From contig NZ_OY782755.1 in NCBI RefSeq assembly GCF_963678165.1, positions 3,663,996-3,727,995 of the forward strand: a DNA stretch of 64,000 bases, read 5' to 3'. The stretch is from an uncultured Acetobacteroides sp. (GTDB lineage: Bacteria; Bacteroidota; Bacteroidia; Bacteroidales; ZOR0009). Shown here piece by piece: positions 1-8,387 of this stretch; the stretch's first letter is position 1; each line of letters starts with the position of its first letter. Both the position numbers and the translations under genes were made by a program. A model generated the notes under the pieces. The model was not told the DNA's origin, made no database searches, and worked only from the letters and a program-made list of their open reading frames with translations.

Positions 1-1113
1 CTGTTAACGGTATCGCCAGGAACCGAACTTTACTCACTTTTTGGGCACAGCGCCATTCGAATCCAAGATCCGCTGCAAGGTGTAGATGATGTTTATAACT
101 TTGGCACCTTCGATTTTGACACCCCCAATTTTGGCCTAAAGTTTGTTTCTGGTCGCCTCGATTATATGCTTGCCAAAAACACCTACTCCCAAGTTTACCA
201 GAGTTACCTTTGGGAACAGCGAGCAATGACAGAACAAGTTCTTAACCTAACAAGTGATCAAAAGAAGAAGATTATCGGCTTGTTAGAAAAGAATTATCTA
301 CCTGAAAATCGATTCTACAGGTACGCCTTTTTAGATGACAACTGTGCAACTCGCATAAGGGATGTCATTGAAGATGGACTATCCGACAGCACTGTTTTTA
401 GCCAAGCCAAAACCAGCTATTCTAAACTAACCTACCGCCAGCTTCTTAGACAGTTTCTAACAGACTTCCCTTGGGTTAGCTTAGGCATAGACCTCGCAAT
501 TGGTCTCCCTGGAGATAAGGTTACCGACAATCGGGAGAAAATGTTTCTTCCAGAATACATGAGGCAGCTAGTCGAAGTAAGCACCCTAAAAAATGGAGAA
601 AAACTGGCTAGCGAGACTCGTTCTCTGCTCACCGACATCAAGGAACCCTTCGAAACTATAAATTTTATTACCCCAATCTCCATATTTTTTGCGATGCTTA
701 CGCTTTCGCTAATAGGATTCTCCTCAAAACAATTTTCACGAATATTCAGTTCGGTATTCTACTTTGTACTAGGAGTACTGGGCATAGTGCTTCTGCTTAC
801 CTCTTTCGCAACAGACCATACTGCGCTAAGGAATAACCTAAACCTACTCTGGGCATTGCCATTCAACATCATAATGTTTCGTGCCGCAGGGAAACAGGCC
901 ATTAGCAAGTTTGCCCGTTACTACTTTCTTTCGGTAGGAGCTATTGCTGCACTCCTCCTTATTTTTTGGGGTAACTTCCCTCAAGAATTTAACAAAGCGC
1001 TTATACCTGTCTTTATTACAATCGTTGTAACCTCTGCTCAAATAGGCATTCAACGTTATGTTCCCAAAGAAACAGGGAAATCAAGCTGTACAAGAAAGAA
1101 ATTATTTGTATAA
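1..1113 (+). CDS. DUF4105 (Lnb N-terminal periplasmic domain-like) membrane protein, 5' end cut off
   Basis: The reading frame is open from base 1, so the gene starts before the window. The first in-window residues include the LFGHSAIRI motif followed by YNFGTFDF and a GRLDYML segment. This is the usual signature of the DUF4105 family of Bacteroidota, also called the Lnb N-terminal periplasmic domain. A conserved DDNCATRIRD block follows at about residues 113-122 of the visible protein. The C-terminal third has about four to five hydrophobic helices, so the protein is an envelope protein with a periplasmic N-terminal domain and a membrane-embedded C-terminus. Its biochemical role is not established. 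The next gene starts 69 bases downstream behind its own promoter, so this one probably ends its own unit. Confidence 0.8.
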   Translation: MLTVSPGTELYSLFGHSAIRIQDPLQGVDDVYNFGTFDFDTPNFGLKFVSGRLDYMLAKNTYSQVYQSYLWEQRAMTEQVLNLTSDQKKKIIGLLEKNYLPENRFYRYAFLDDNCATRIRDVIEDGLSDSTVFSQAKTSYSKLTYRQLLRQFLTDFPWVSLGIDLAIGLPGDKVTDNREKMFLPEYMRQLVEVSTLKNGEKLASETRSLLTDIKEPFETINFITPISIFFAMLTLSLIGFSSKQFSRIFSSVFYFVLGVLGIVLLLTSFATDHTALRNNLNLLWALPFNIIMFRAAGKQAISKFARYYFLSVGAIAALLLIFWGNFPQEFNKALIPVFITIVVTSAQIGIQRYVPKETGKSSCTRKKLFV

Positions 1114-1146
1114 CCTCTTTCTCACAGAATCTAAACTCTTACACGC

Positions 1147-1154
1147 TATATTTG
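1147..1154 (+). promoter_or_regulatory. Bacteroidota -7 promoter element (TATATTTG)
   Basis: TATATTTG fits the TAnnTTTG -7 consensus of Bacteroidota and lies 28 bases before the start codon of the PorE-like gene. I see no clear TTTG at -33, so strength is uncertain. Confidence 0.5.
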
Positions 1155-1182
1155 AAAAAAGATAGCCACTAACAGTAAAACT

Positions 1183-3162
1183 ATGATTAGAAAAGCATCC
1201 GTAGTAGTATTAATGCTGATTTGCTTAGGTATATCAGCACACGGACAACAAGCCCCACTTGACAAGGCTAACGCATTGTTCAATGCAGGTGCCTACTCTG
1301 AGGCTATCAAGACATACCGCAATGGTGATTTTGTGCTGCTGCTACCCAAGGAAAGCCGTGGCGAAGTTTTCTTCAAAACGGCCGAAGCATATCGACTCAT
1401 AGGACAATATCGTCAAGCCGAGATATACTACGAAAAGGCACAGGAAAAAGGCTACAAGGCTCCTGAGTTCTTTCTAAACTACGCCAAAGTGCTGCTTATC
1501 AACGAAAGTTACGAAAAGGCGCTTAGCAATTTCGAAGAGTATAAGAAGCTAAAGCCTAACAGCCCTGCGGTTAGCATTGGGATTCAATCTGTAGAGTTAG
1601 CCCAGAAGCTGAAGAAAAACCCAACCAGCTACGTAGTCGATCCACTACCTTTTATTAATGGTAAAACCAACGATTTCTCGCCAGCCATAATCCCCAACGA
1701 CCCCAAGAAACTCTTCTTTTCATCCTCTCGCGTTGCATCAACTGGAATCAGCACGCATAGCGCCACTGGAGAAGAGTTCTCAGACATCTTCGTCTGCGAA
1801 CTTGACAACCGAGACAAATGGGTTGACCCAAAACCAGTCGCTGGCATCAACAGCGATGTTGAAGAAGCCACGTGTACCTTTAACCAAGATGGTTCGGAGA
1901 TATACTTTTCGCGTGCGCGCATCGCCAAACGCAAGCAAATGGGCTGCGAAATTTATGTGGCAAAAATGGAAGGTACCCGTTACGGGAACCCAATACTAAT
2001 TCCTATTGCCGCAGATAGCGTAATAGTAACCCACCCCTCGCTTTCTGCTGATGGAAAAACGCTTTACTTTGCATCAAACCTAAGCGGTGGCATGGGTGGA
2101 TTGGACATTTGGAAGGTTACCCGCGACAGCGATAAAGGCGAATGGGGAAAGCCCCAGAATTTAGGAGCAGAAATCAACACTGCAGGAAACGAAGCGTTTC
2201 CATACATTCACCCTGATGGGACCCTTTACTTCGCATCAAATGGTCGCCCTGGAATGGGAGGATATGATATTTTCATCTCCAAACAGCAAGGATCGAGCTA
2301 CGTTGTCGAGAATATGGGCTACCCCATTAACTCTTCGTCTGACGATTTTGGCATTACATTCCTCCCCGGGAAAGAAACTGGATACTTTACCTCTCGCCGT
2401 CCTGGCGGCAAAGGAGAAGATGATGTGTACATGTTTCACCTTCCCCCTATTGCCATCAACATCGCAGGAGCAATTGTTGATTCTAAAAACAAAAAGCCCC
2501 TAGAAGGATCAATCGTCAAGATGCTGGGCAACGACGGCTCCACCGTTAACACCCAAACTGGCGGTGATGGTACGTTTAAGTTTATGATGAAACCCAACAC
2601 CGACTACATCGTCATCGCCACCAAAAAGGGATACCTAAACGGCAAGTACAAGGTCAACACCTTCGACGTAAAGGGAAGCAAGGAGTATCTTCCCACAATA
2701 GAGGTAACCTCGTACGAGAAGCCTATAGAAGTGCCAAACATATTTTACGATTTCGACAAGTGGAACCTCAAACCGGAATCGACCGCCGCACTGGACTTGC
2801 TCATCGAAACGCTTAACGACAACCCATCAATTATCATCGAGATGGGTAGCCACACCGATAGCCGTGGAGGATTAGAATACAACTACAAGCTATCTCAAAA
2901 TAGAGCCCAAGCAGCGGTTGACTACCTAATTGAGAAAGGTATTCCTACCGAAAGATTGCGGGCAAAAGGCTATGCATCATCGGCACCTAAGGTTGTCGAC
3001 GAGCAGCTTGCCAAACAGTATCCCTTCCTCGCTGTAGGAATGGTGCTAAACGACCAGAACATTGCCAAACTCGATAGCGATGAAAAGAAGGATGTAGCCC
3101 ACCAGCTAAACCGCCGCACCGAGTTCAAGGTAATCTCCACCACCTACATCGCCAAGGAGTAA
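1183..3162 (+). CDS. PorE-like OmpA family protein (TPR, PD40 propeller, CarboxypepD-reg, OmpA domains)
   Basis: 659 residues. A Sec signal peptide (about residues 1-21, ending AHGQ) is followed by TPR helices (about 25-135), WD40-like PD40 beta-propeller repeats (about 150-420; repeated LYFASN and GGxDIW/DIF patterns), a carboxypeptidase-regulatory-like beta-sandwich (about 430-510) and a C-terminal OmpA peptidoglycan-binding domain (about 530-655; GSHTDSRG, LSQNRAQAAVDYL, GYASSAP). This domain order is that of PorE, a peptidoglycan-binding outer-membrane-associated component of the type IX secretion system in Porphyromonas. Bacteroidota carry several paralogs with the same order, so the T9SS role is likely but unproven. 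No neighbouring por genes are visible. A strong hairpin terminator follows. Confidence 0.8.
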   Translation: MIRKASVVVLMLICLGISAHGQQAPLDKANALFNAGAYSEAIKTYRNGDFVLLLPKESRGEVFFKTAEAYRLIGQYRQAEIYYEKAQEKGYKAPEFFLNYAKVLLINESYEKALSNFEEYKKLKPNSPAVSIGIQSVELAQKLKKNPTSYVVDPLPFINGKTNDFSPAIIPNDPKKLFFSSSRVASTGISTHSATGEEFSDIFVCELDNRDKWVDPKPVAGINSDVEEATCTFNQDGSEIYFSRARIAKRKQMGCEIYVAKMEGTRYGNPILIPIAADSVIVTHPSLSADGKTLYFASNLSGGMGGLDIWKVTRDSDKGEWGKPQNLGAEINTAGNEAFPYIHPDGTLYFASNGRPGMGGYDIFISKQQGSSYVVENMGYPINSSSDDFGITFLPGKETGYFTSRRPGGKGEDDVYMFHLPPIAINIAGAIVDSKNKKPLEGSIVKMLGNDGSTVNTQTGGDGTFKFMMKPNTDYIVIATKKGYLNGKYKVNTFDVKGSKEYLPTIEVTSYEKPIEVPNIFYDFDKWNLKPESTAALDLLIETLNDNPSIIIEMGSHTDSRGGLEYNYKLSQNRAQAAVDYLIEKGIPTERLRAKGYASSAPKVVDEQLAKQYPFLAVGMVLNDQNIAKLDSDEKKDVAHQLNRRTEFKVISTTYIAKE

Positions 3163-3201
3163 CATCTTCTTGCCTCCCAGGAGGACGAAAAAACACAGAC
3201 T

Positions 3202-3240
3202 AGGAGGGTGCCAGAATTGCGGGCACCCTCCTTTCTGTTT
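3202..3240 (+). terminator. Rho-independent terminator after the PorE-like gene
   Basis: An 11-bp perfect stem, AGGAGGGTGCC at 3202-3212 against GGCACCCTCCT at 3222-3232, is followed by a T-rich run. It begins 40 bases after the stop codon. Confidence 0.8.
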
Positions 3241-3282
3241 GTGCTGAAGATGATGGATTACCTCTTGCGCAGCCCAATTCGA

Positions 3283-3556
3283 GGATATCCGCACGTGAAA
3301 GTACTCTTGTACCCTCTTAGTCCCAGACTTTCATACGTGAAAGTGTACTTTACTTTTGTATTCATAAGACTTTCACGCATGAAAGTCTATGTTTTAATTT
3401 TATATCTATCACTTTCATGCATGCAAGTCTATGATATAAATGAATAAATCCGACTTGCACAGCTGTAAGCCGACGTTTCACCCACGAATCGTAGACTTAC
3501 ACGCAGAAGAACCCTCAGCCATCCCTTCGCTTGCCGACTTGCAGGCCTGAAGTGTC
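3283..3556. repeat. Seven-unit array of 22-bp palindromes at exact 42-bp spacing
   Basis: Units begin at 3283, 3325, 3367, 3409, 3451, 3493 and 3535, so every step is exactly 42 bases. The ideal unit is the palindrome GACTTTCATGCATGAAAGTC flanked by one base on each side. The unit at 3367 is best, with arms GACTTTCA and TGAAAGTC. The first unit keeps only its right arm and the last three are degenerate but still start with (C/A)GACTT. The six 20-base spacers share no sequence. 42 bp is four turns of B-DNA, so all palindromes lie on one face of the helix. No cas gene is near and the units are too diverged for a CRISPR. I see nothing else in the remaining intergenic bases up to 3800. Confidence 0.85.
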
Positions 3557-3801
3557 AGCATTGGACTACGCTTGCAATCAATTCAGACAAGGAAGAATCC
3601 TCAAGAAGCGAAGTATTCATTCGAACCGAATAATGCCTCAAACTGCAGTTATGATGTGCATTTGCGCGAAGACTTGCCCCCTACAGAAGCGCGGAAACAC
3701 GCGTTAACGAAGTGTTATTGGATGGGCTCCTGCCATAAGGCCGCCCCACCGCCCAATGGTAGTTTGAGGCAGGCACACCTTCCATCAGCACCAGCCAGCA
3801 A

Positions 3802-3838
3802 GCAAAAGAGGATGCCCAACTGCGTAGGCACCCTCTTT
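3802..3838 (-). terminator. Terminator for the M48 protease gene
   Basis: Read on the minus strand, AGAGGGTGCC pairs with GGCATCCTCT (one G-T mismatch) and is followed by TTTTGC. It lies about 30 bases past the stop codon of the protease gene. Confidence 0.6.
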
Positions 3839-3868
3839 CAACGTCCATCCGCGCCACCAGCGCGCCTG

Positions 3869-4678
3869 CTATTTTTTTGCGGGAGTGTAGTACTTCATGA
3901 TTTCGGGAAGATCTGCCCGGATCCTGTCGATACGCGCCTGCTCGGCAGGGTGCGTCGAAAGGAACTGAGGGGGCCTACCACCGCTGCTCGATGCGGCCAT
4001 CCGCTCCCAAAAGGCAACAGCCGTTTCGGGGTTGTAGCCCGCCATGGCCATAAAGATTAGCCCCATCTTGTCGGCCTCCAACTCGTGGCTACGGCTGTAG
4101 GGAAGTATCACGCCAACCTGAGCCCCAATCGGGTAAAGAAGTTGAAAGGCCTGCTGTGTTTGCTGCGTTTTGCCGCTCAGCAAAATAGAGCCCACCTGCC
4201 CGCCCAAATCCAGCGCCATTGCCTGCGACATGCGCTCACCGCTATGGTTGGCTATTGCATGGGCTATCTCATGCCCCATAACTACGGCAATACCGTTATC
4301 ATCCTTGCATATGGGAAGGATACCAGTATAAAAGGCCACCTTCCCGCCAGGCATGCACCAAGCATTAACGGTGGTATCATTCTCTATCAGGTTGAACTCC
4401 CACTTAAAGCCCTCCAACTGACCGGCCATTCCATGCTCGGCCATATACTGCTCCACAGCCTTCTGAATGCGACCGCCGACCCTTCTAATCCGATCAACTT
4501 GAACCTTATTTGTCGACAGTTTCGACTGCTCCAGTGTTTGTTTGTAGTTTTGCTCTCCAAGAGTTACCATTTCGCCAGACGACACCAACGAAAGTTGCCT
4601 TCGACCCGTTACCGGAACCGTCGTACACGCCGTAACGAATATACCTACGGCTGCCGCGAAAACAAGTAGTCTTTTCAT
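3869..4678 (-). CDS. M48 family zinc metalloprotease, lipoprotein
   Basis: 269 residues from the ATG at 4678, which begins a lipoprotein signal peptide with lipobox VTAC. The open frame extends further upstream, but only by reading through a tRNA gene, so that extension is rejected. The zinc site is HEIAH in VMGHEIAHAIANH, with a downstream ELEAD glutamate (SHELEADKMG) as third ligand. A NAWCMPGGK block precedes it. This is the architecture of periplasmic M48C peptidases of the LoiP/YggG/BepA type, which act in outer-membrane protein quality control. Substrates cannot be told from sequence. It is monocistronic between a tRNA and its own terminator. Confidence 0.9.
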   Translation of the reverse strand: MKRLLVFAAAVGIFVTACTTVPVTGRRQLSLVSSGEMVTLGEQNYKQTLEQSKLSTNKVQVDRIRRVGGRIQKAVEQYMAEHGMAGQLEGFKWEFNLIENDTTVNAWCMPGGKVAFYTGILPICKDDNGIAVVMGHEIAHAIANHSGERMSQAMALDLGGQVGSILLSGKTQQTQQAFQLLYPIGAQVGVILPYSRSHELEADKMGLIFMAMAGYNPETAVAFWERMAASSSGGRPPQFLSTHPAEQARIDRIRADLPEIMKYYTPAKK

Positions 4679-4770
4679 GAGTTGAATTAATAAAGTATTT
4701 TCTTCGAACGTGTTTACCAGGCAGGAACAAATATAAGCCGAATAAAGGAATGTCGCTAACGGACGAAAAA

Positions 4771-4799
4771 TAAAAAAGCCCAAACTTTCGTTTGGGCTT
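4771..4799 (-). terminator. Terminator after tRNA-Phe
   Basis: Stem GCCCAAAC (4778-4785) with GTTTGGGC (4790-4797), followed on the minus strand by a run of six T. Confidence 0.8.
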
Positions 4800-4800
4800 G

Positions 4801-4873
4801 TGGTGCCACCAGGAATCGAACCGGGGACACAAGGATTTTCAGTCCTTTGCTCTACCAACTGAGCTATGGCACC
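4801..4873 (-). tRNA. tRNA-Phe (GAA)
   Basis: 73-nt cloverleaf on the minus strand. The acceptor stem is GGTGCCA with TGGCACC, discriminator A, and CCA is not encoded. D-arm GCTCAGTTGGTAGAGC, anticodon stem-loop GGACTGAAAATCC with anticodon GAA, and T-arm GGTTCGATTCC are all present. It is identical to the copy at 4954-5026. Confidence 0.97.
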
Positions 4874-4922
4874 TTAACATCTATATGGCCCAGCACAAAA
4901 CCGCCCCAATCACTTCAAAGCA

Positions 4923-4948
4923 AAAGCGCAACCTTTTCGCTGCGCTTT
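4923..4948 (-). terminator. Hairpin between the two tRNA-Phe genes
   Basis: AAAGCGCA (4923-4930) pairs with TGCGCTTT (4941-4948), just past the 3' end of the upstream tRNA. It could terminate or help process that transcript. Confidence 0.45.
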
Positions 4949-4953
4949 GATGG

Positions 4954-5026
4954 TGGTGCCACCAGGAATCGAACCGGGGACACAAGGATTTTCAGTCCTT
5001 TGCTCTACCAACTGAGCTATGGCACC
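4954..5026 (-). tRNA. tRNA-Phe (GAA), second copy
   Basis: Identical 73-nt sequence to the tRNA at 4801-4873, with anticodon GAA and no encoded CCA. The pair is a recent tandem duplication. The spacer between the copies is 80 bases and contains a hairpin. Confidence 0.97.
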
Positions 5027-5222
5027 ATCGCTTTTGTATGAGCCTTCTTTCAAAGACGATGCAAAGGTACTTCTAATTTTCAATTTTGCAACACCCGCAT
5101 CGCTTTTTTCCCGTTTACAGAACCAGCGCATAGCAAGGCTACAGAATTAGGCATACTCTCAGCAAAACCACCGAAAGAAATGGGTGCTAAAGCCGGCGCC
5201 TTACTTTTAAGGCTAATATTGC

Positions 5223-5230
5223 TACCTTTG
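5223..5230 (+). promoter_or_regulatory. Bacteroidota -7 promoter element (TACCTTTG)
   Basis: TACCTTTG matches TAnnTTTG and ends 14 bases before the ATG of the M16 peptidase, implying a short leader. Confidence 0.65.
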
Positions 5231-5244
5231 CTCAAACTTCGCTT

Positions 5245-6465
5245 ATGGACATTCAGATTTTCCATCTTTCCAACGGAATTCGTTTCATACACCAATACAA
5301 TAACTCGGCAGTCGCCCATTGCGGCCTAGTTATCAACACCGGAACCCGCGATGAACTCTCCAACGAACATGGGCTGGCTCACTTTATTGAGCATGTGCTT
5401 TTCAAAGGAACAAAAAAAAGGAAAACCTTTCACATCAACTCTAGACTAGAGGATGTTGGTGGAGAATTAAACGCTTACACCTCCAAAGAGGATACGGCCG
5501 TTCATGCAACTATACTAAAAGGTGACTTCGAAAAGGCAGTGGAGCTCATCTCCGATATTGTTTTCAATTCCATCTTCCCTCCTAAAGAACTGGAGAAAGA
5601 AAAAGAGGTTATCCTAGACGAGATCAACTCGTACAAGGATAGCCCTGCCGATCTTATATTTGACGACTTTGAAGATTTACTCTTCAATGGAACATCTCTC
5701 GGGCATAACATTCTTGGCACAAAGAAGCAACTCAAGCGATTCACCCGAAAAAATATTCTAGATTTCATAGCCCGAACATACAATACCAACCAAATGGTCT
5801 TTTCTAGCATCGGCAAAATACGTCCCGAAAAAGCGCTTAAAATTGTAGAAAAGTATTTTGGAGGAATACCGGCAAACCCAAGGCAGTACGTCAGAAATGG
5901 CGTGCTACCCTACCAACCATTTACGAAGGCAATCTCGAAAAACACCTACCAAACACACTGTGTCATTGGCCAACGCGGTTATGCCTACTCCGATGAGAAA
6001 CGCATTCCGCTTCTACTCCTCACCAATATTCTTGGAGGTCCAGCCCCCAACTCTCGCCTTAACCTTGCACTACGCGAAAAATACGGTCTTACCTACAACG
6101 TGGAAGCATCTTTTACCCCATATACTGATACAGGAACCTTTACCATTTATTTCGGCACCGACAAAGCTAACTTTGATAAGAGCCATGCGCTAATTTTTAA
6201 GGAGACAAAGCGACTACAAGATGATAAACTAGGAACGCTACAACTTCACAAAGCAAAGAAGCAAGTCCTAGGCCAACTCGCTATTTCAGGTGAAAGCAAC
6301 GAGCAGGTTATGCTTACCAATGCCAAAAGCCTTCTCGTTTACAACACCATCGACAGTATGGAAACTATAGCGGCCCGAATCAACGCCATAACTTCCGAGA
6401 GACTAACAGACATTGCCAACGAGATATTTGACGCAAACAACCTTTCGTCCTTAACATACAACTAA
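5245..6465 (+). CDS. M16 family zinc peptidase (processing-peptidase-like)
   Basis: 406 residues. The inverted zinc motif HxxEH is seen as HFIEHVLF at about residue 46, and a second glutamate lies about 75 residues later in EKEKEVILDEI. The N-terminal M16 domain covers about residues 10-150 and the C-terminal M16 domain about 165-340. Such single-chain bacterial M16 enzymes resemble mitochondrial processing peptidase beta and are usually cytoplasmic or periplasmic oligopeptidases. There is no signal peptide. The O-methyltransferase gene starts one base after its stop, so the two are co-transcribed. Confidence 0.9.
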   Translation: MDIQIFHLSNGIRFIHQYNNSAVAHCGLVINTGTRDELSNEHGLAHFIEHVLFKGTKKRKTFHINSRLEDVGGELNAYTSKEDTAVHATILKGDFEKAVELISDIVFNSIFPPKELEKEKEVILDEINSYKDSPADLIFDDFEDLLFNGTSLGHNILGTKKQLKRFTRKNILDFIARTYNTNQMVFSSIGKIRPEKALKIVEKYFGGIPANPRQYVRNGVLPYQPFTKAISKNTYQTHCVIGQRGYAYSDEKRIPLLLLTNILGGPAPNSRLNLALREKYGLTYNVEASFTPYTDTGTFTIYFGTDKANFDKSHALIFKETKRLQDDKLGTLQLHKAKKQVLGQLAISGESNEQVMLTNAKSLLVYNTIDSMETIAARINAITSERLTDIANEIFDANNLSSLTYN

Positions 6466-6466
6466 A

Positions 6467-7108
6467 ATGCTAGCAAAAGACATAGATGTTGAGCGTTACA
6501 TGCTCAACCATACGACTCCAGAAGACCCCATACTAACAGAATTGAATAGGAGGACCCACCTTCAGGTACTACAACCACGCATGGTCTCCGGACACTTGCA
6601 GGGAAAAATATTAGAGATGATCAGCTTCATGATAACACCTGAAGCGATTCTGGAAATTGGAACATTTACGGGCTACTCTGCCATCTGTCTTGCCAAAGGA
6701 CTTGCACCAAACGGCATTCTTCACACCTTTGAGATAAACGACGAACTAGAAGAGTTTGCTGCCGACTTTATTGCAAAAAGCAACTTGACTGATAAAATTA
6801 TACAGCATATAGGTTCTGCACTCGATCTTGCCCCATCGCTAGAAATCAAATTCGACCTTATTTTCATTGATGGCGACAAGCGAGAATATCCACAATACTA
6901 CCAAATGGCTAAACAGATGGTTAAACCTAAAGGGTATATCCTAGCCGACAACGTATTGTGGGATGGCAAGGTAGTAGAAACTCCTACACCAACTGACGAC
7001 TACTCTAGGGGAATAATGGAATTTAACCAAATGGTACAAGACGATCCTCAGGTTGAAAACGTAATTATGCCCTTCAGAGATGGAATGACACTAATTAGAA
7101 TGGTATAA
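6467..7108 (+). CDS. Class I SAM-dependent O-methyltransferase (OMT family 3)
   Basis: 213 residues. Motif I is EIGTFTGYSAICLA (about residue 62), the acidic ribose-binding residue is in HTFEIN, and the metal-site/motif block is FDLIFIDGDKREY (about residue 128) followed by GGKVV-type ADNVLWDGKVV. These belong to the cation-dependent O-methyltransferase family that includes caffeoyl-CoA OMT and bacterial TrmR/YrrM-type enzymes. The bacterial substrate is not evident; a tRNA wobble uridine is one option in this family. Co-transcribed with the upstream M16 peptidase. Confidence 0.85.
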   Translation: MLAKDIDVERYMLNHTTPEDPILTELNRRTHLQVLQPRMVSGHLQGKILEMISFMITPEAILEIGTFTGYSAICLAKGLAPNGILHTFEINDELEEFAADFIAKSNLTDKIIQHIGSALDLAPSLEIKFDLIFIDGDKREYPQYYQMAKQMVKPKGYILADNVLWDGKVVETPTPTDDYSRGIMEFNQMVQDDPQVENVIMPFRDGMTLIRMV

Positions 7109-7630
7109 TTCCACCTAATCAAGTAACCTCCCCTTCTTCAAAATACTGGGATCTGGCAAAATATCAAGTTTCAAATATCTGCTTAACAAAAACCTTGCAT
7201 TTGTTAAGGGTTCCATCGTTTTGCTTTAACTCGTCACACACTCAAACTCATCGTGGCTTATTTTCGCATACGAACACATCTAACAATAGCGCTTTAAAAC
7301 TGTCTAGAAAATAATAATACACAGCCCTCCCTTGAACAGTTAAGTCATAGATATACAACTCGTAAAAGAATTCTTACAGTTATTTCTCACAACCAATTTT
7401 TCGAGAAAATAAAATGAATAACGTTTATTAGCTTAAATAAATTGAATTCACCCTCCGTGTATTTGTAATTTGAGACAAAAGCCCCCTGCGGCAAATTTTT
7501 ATTTAGAATTAATTTATTCGAAGAATTTAATTCTTTGGTTTCGTGCTCAACATGGCTGTTGTTATTTAGACTAATTCTCAGAAGAGGATTGGAAATAGGG
7601 AGTATGCAGAAATGTTTTCTTAAGAAAATG
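7109..7630. other. Intergenic stretch with no supported gene
   Basis: About 520 AT-rich bases between the methyltransferase and the sigma factor promoter. One 82-codon minus frame (7387-7635) has no family signal, and I see no RNA gene or terminator. Confidence 0.5.
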
Positions 7631-7638
7631 TACATTTG
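7631..7638 (+). promoter_or_regulatory. Bacteroidota -7 promoter element (TACATTTG)
   Basis: TACATTTG matches TAnnTTTG and lies 42 bases upstream of the ECF sigma factor ATG. Confidence 0.55.
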
Positions 7639-7680
7639 CTAACGGTTATATTGATTTAGTTTAAATAAAAACCAACATCC

Positions 7681-8187
7681 ATGACTGCAGCTGAATTTAG
7701 TACCCAATTGCTCAACTTAGAGCCAAGTCTTGAACGCTTCGCGTACAGCCTCACTGCAAACAGAGAGGATGCAAAAGACTTATTGCAAGAAACATTCCTC
7801 AAGGCGTTGACCTACAAAGACAAGTTTGAGGACAACACCAATTTGAAAGCATGGACCTTCACCATTATGAAGAATACCTTCATAAACAACTACCGCAAAA
7901 ACATAAAGCAGAACACAACCTTTGATACTAGCGATAATCAGTATTTGATGAATAGCAAACCTGATCAGGTTAATCCAGAGGCTGAGTTTTCGCATAGCGA
8001 GATTAGCAAGAAGGTAGACCTGCTTGAAGATGAATTTAGAATACCATTCCAGATGCATAATTCGGGGTTCCAGTATAAGGAGATTGCAGAAATGCTTAAC
8101 CTCAAGATTGGAACAGTTAAAAGCCGTATATTCTTCTCTCGCCAAAAACTGATGGGTTCTCTTAAAGATTTTGAGTATAAATACTAA
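7681..8187 (+). CDS. ECF-type RNA polymerase sigma factor
   Basis: 168 residues. Region 2 (about 12-75) has the DAKDLLQETFLKAL and LKAWTFTIMKNTFINNYRK blocks. Region 4 (about 112-162) has the helix-turn-helix FQYKEIAEMLNLKIGTVKSR. No anti-sigma factor gene is adjacent, in contrast with many ECF sigma genes. Small stand-alone ECF sigma factors of this kind are conserved in Bacteroidales; SigP of Porphyromonas, which controls T9SS genes, is one example. A link to the PorE-like gene 4.5 kb upstream is possible but unproven. A 13-bp hairpin terminator follows at once. Confidence 0.9.
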   Translation: MTAAEFSTQLLNLEPSLERFAYSLTANREDAKDLLQETFLKALTYKDKFEDNTNLKAWTFTIMKNTFINNYRKNIKQNTTFDTSDNQYLMNSKPDQVNPEAEFSHSEISKKVDLLEDEFRIPFQMHNSGFQYKEIAEMLNLKIGTVKSRIFFSRQKLMGSLKDFEYKY

Positions 8188-8194
8188 GATCAAC

Positions 8195-8227
8195 AAAGGA
8201 ATGGGAGGCTCCCACTCCCATTCCTTT
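8195..8227 (+). terminator. Terminator after the ECF sigma factor gene
   Basis: AAAGGAATGGGAG at 8195-8207 pairs perfectly with CTCCCATTCCTTT at 8215-8227. Confidence 0.75.
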
Positions 8228-8387
8228 ACCAGCCTATTCTTTCTGCCCTCCCGTGCTTTGGACTTCATCTACTAGCCGCTATACAGGTAGACGTGCGTAA
8301 ACTGGCTTCACGACAATATCCTCAAAGCATCGGAAAAGCATTGAGATGGCATCAACAAGAAGCAACCGCTTCAGGTGAATGTTGCAT

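Noticed and set aside
3208..3447. 79-codon frame with a 14-residue repeat
   Set aside because: The repeat is the 42-bp palindrome array read in frame; the frame starts inside the terminator and has no family signal.
3283..3556. CRISPR array
   Set aside because: Regular repeat/spacer spacing is present, but units are diverged palindromes of 22 bp with 20-base spacers, and there is no cas gene or leader.
4679..4858. N-terminal extension of the M48 protease
   Set aside because: The extension is translated tRNA-Phe and its terminator; the lipoprotein signal starts at 4678.
7387..7635. 82-codon minus frame
   Set aside because: No domain or signal, AT-rich, and it overlaps the sigma factor promoter.
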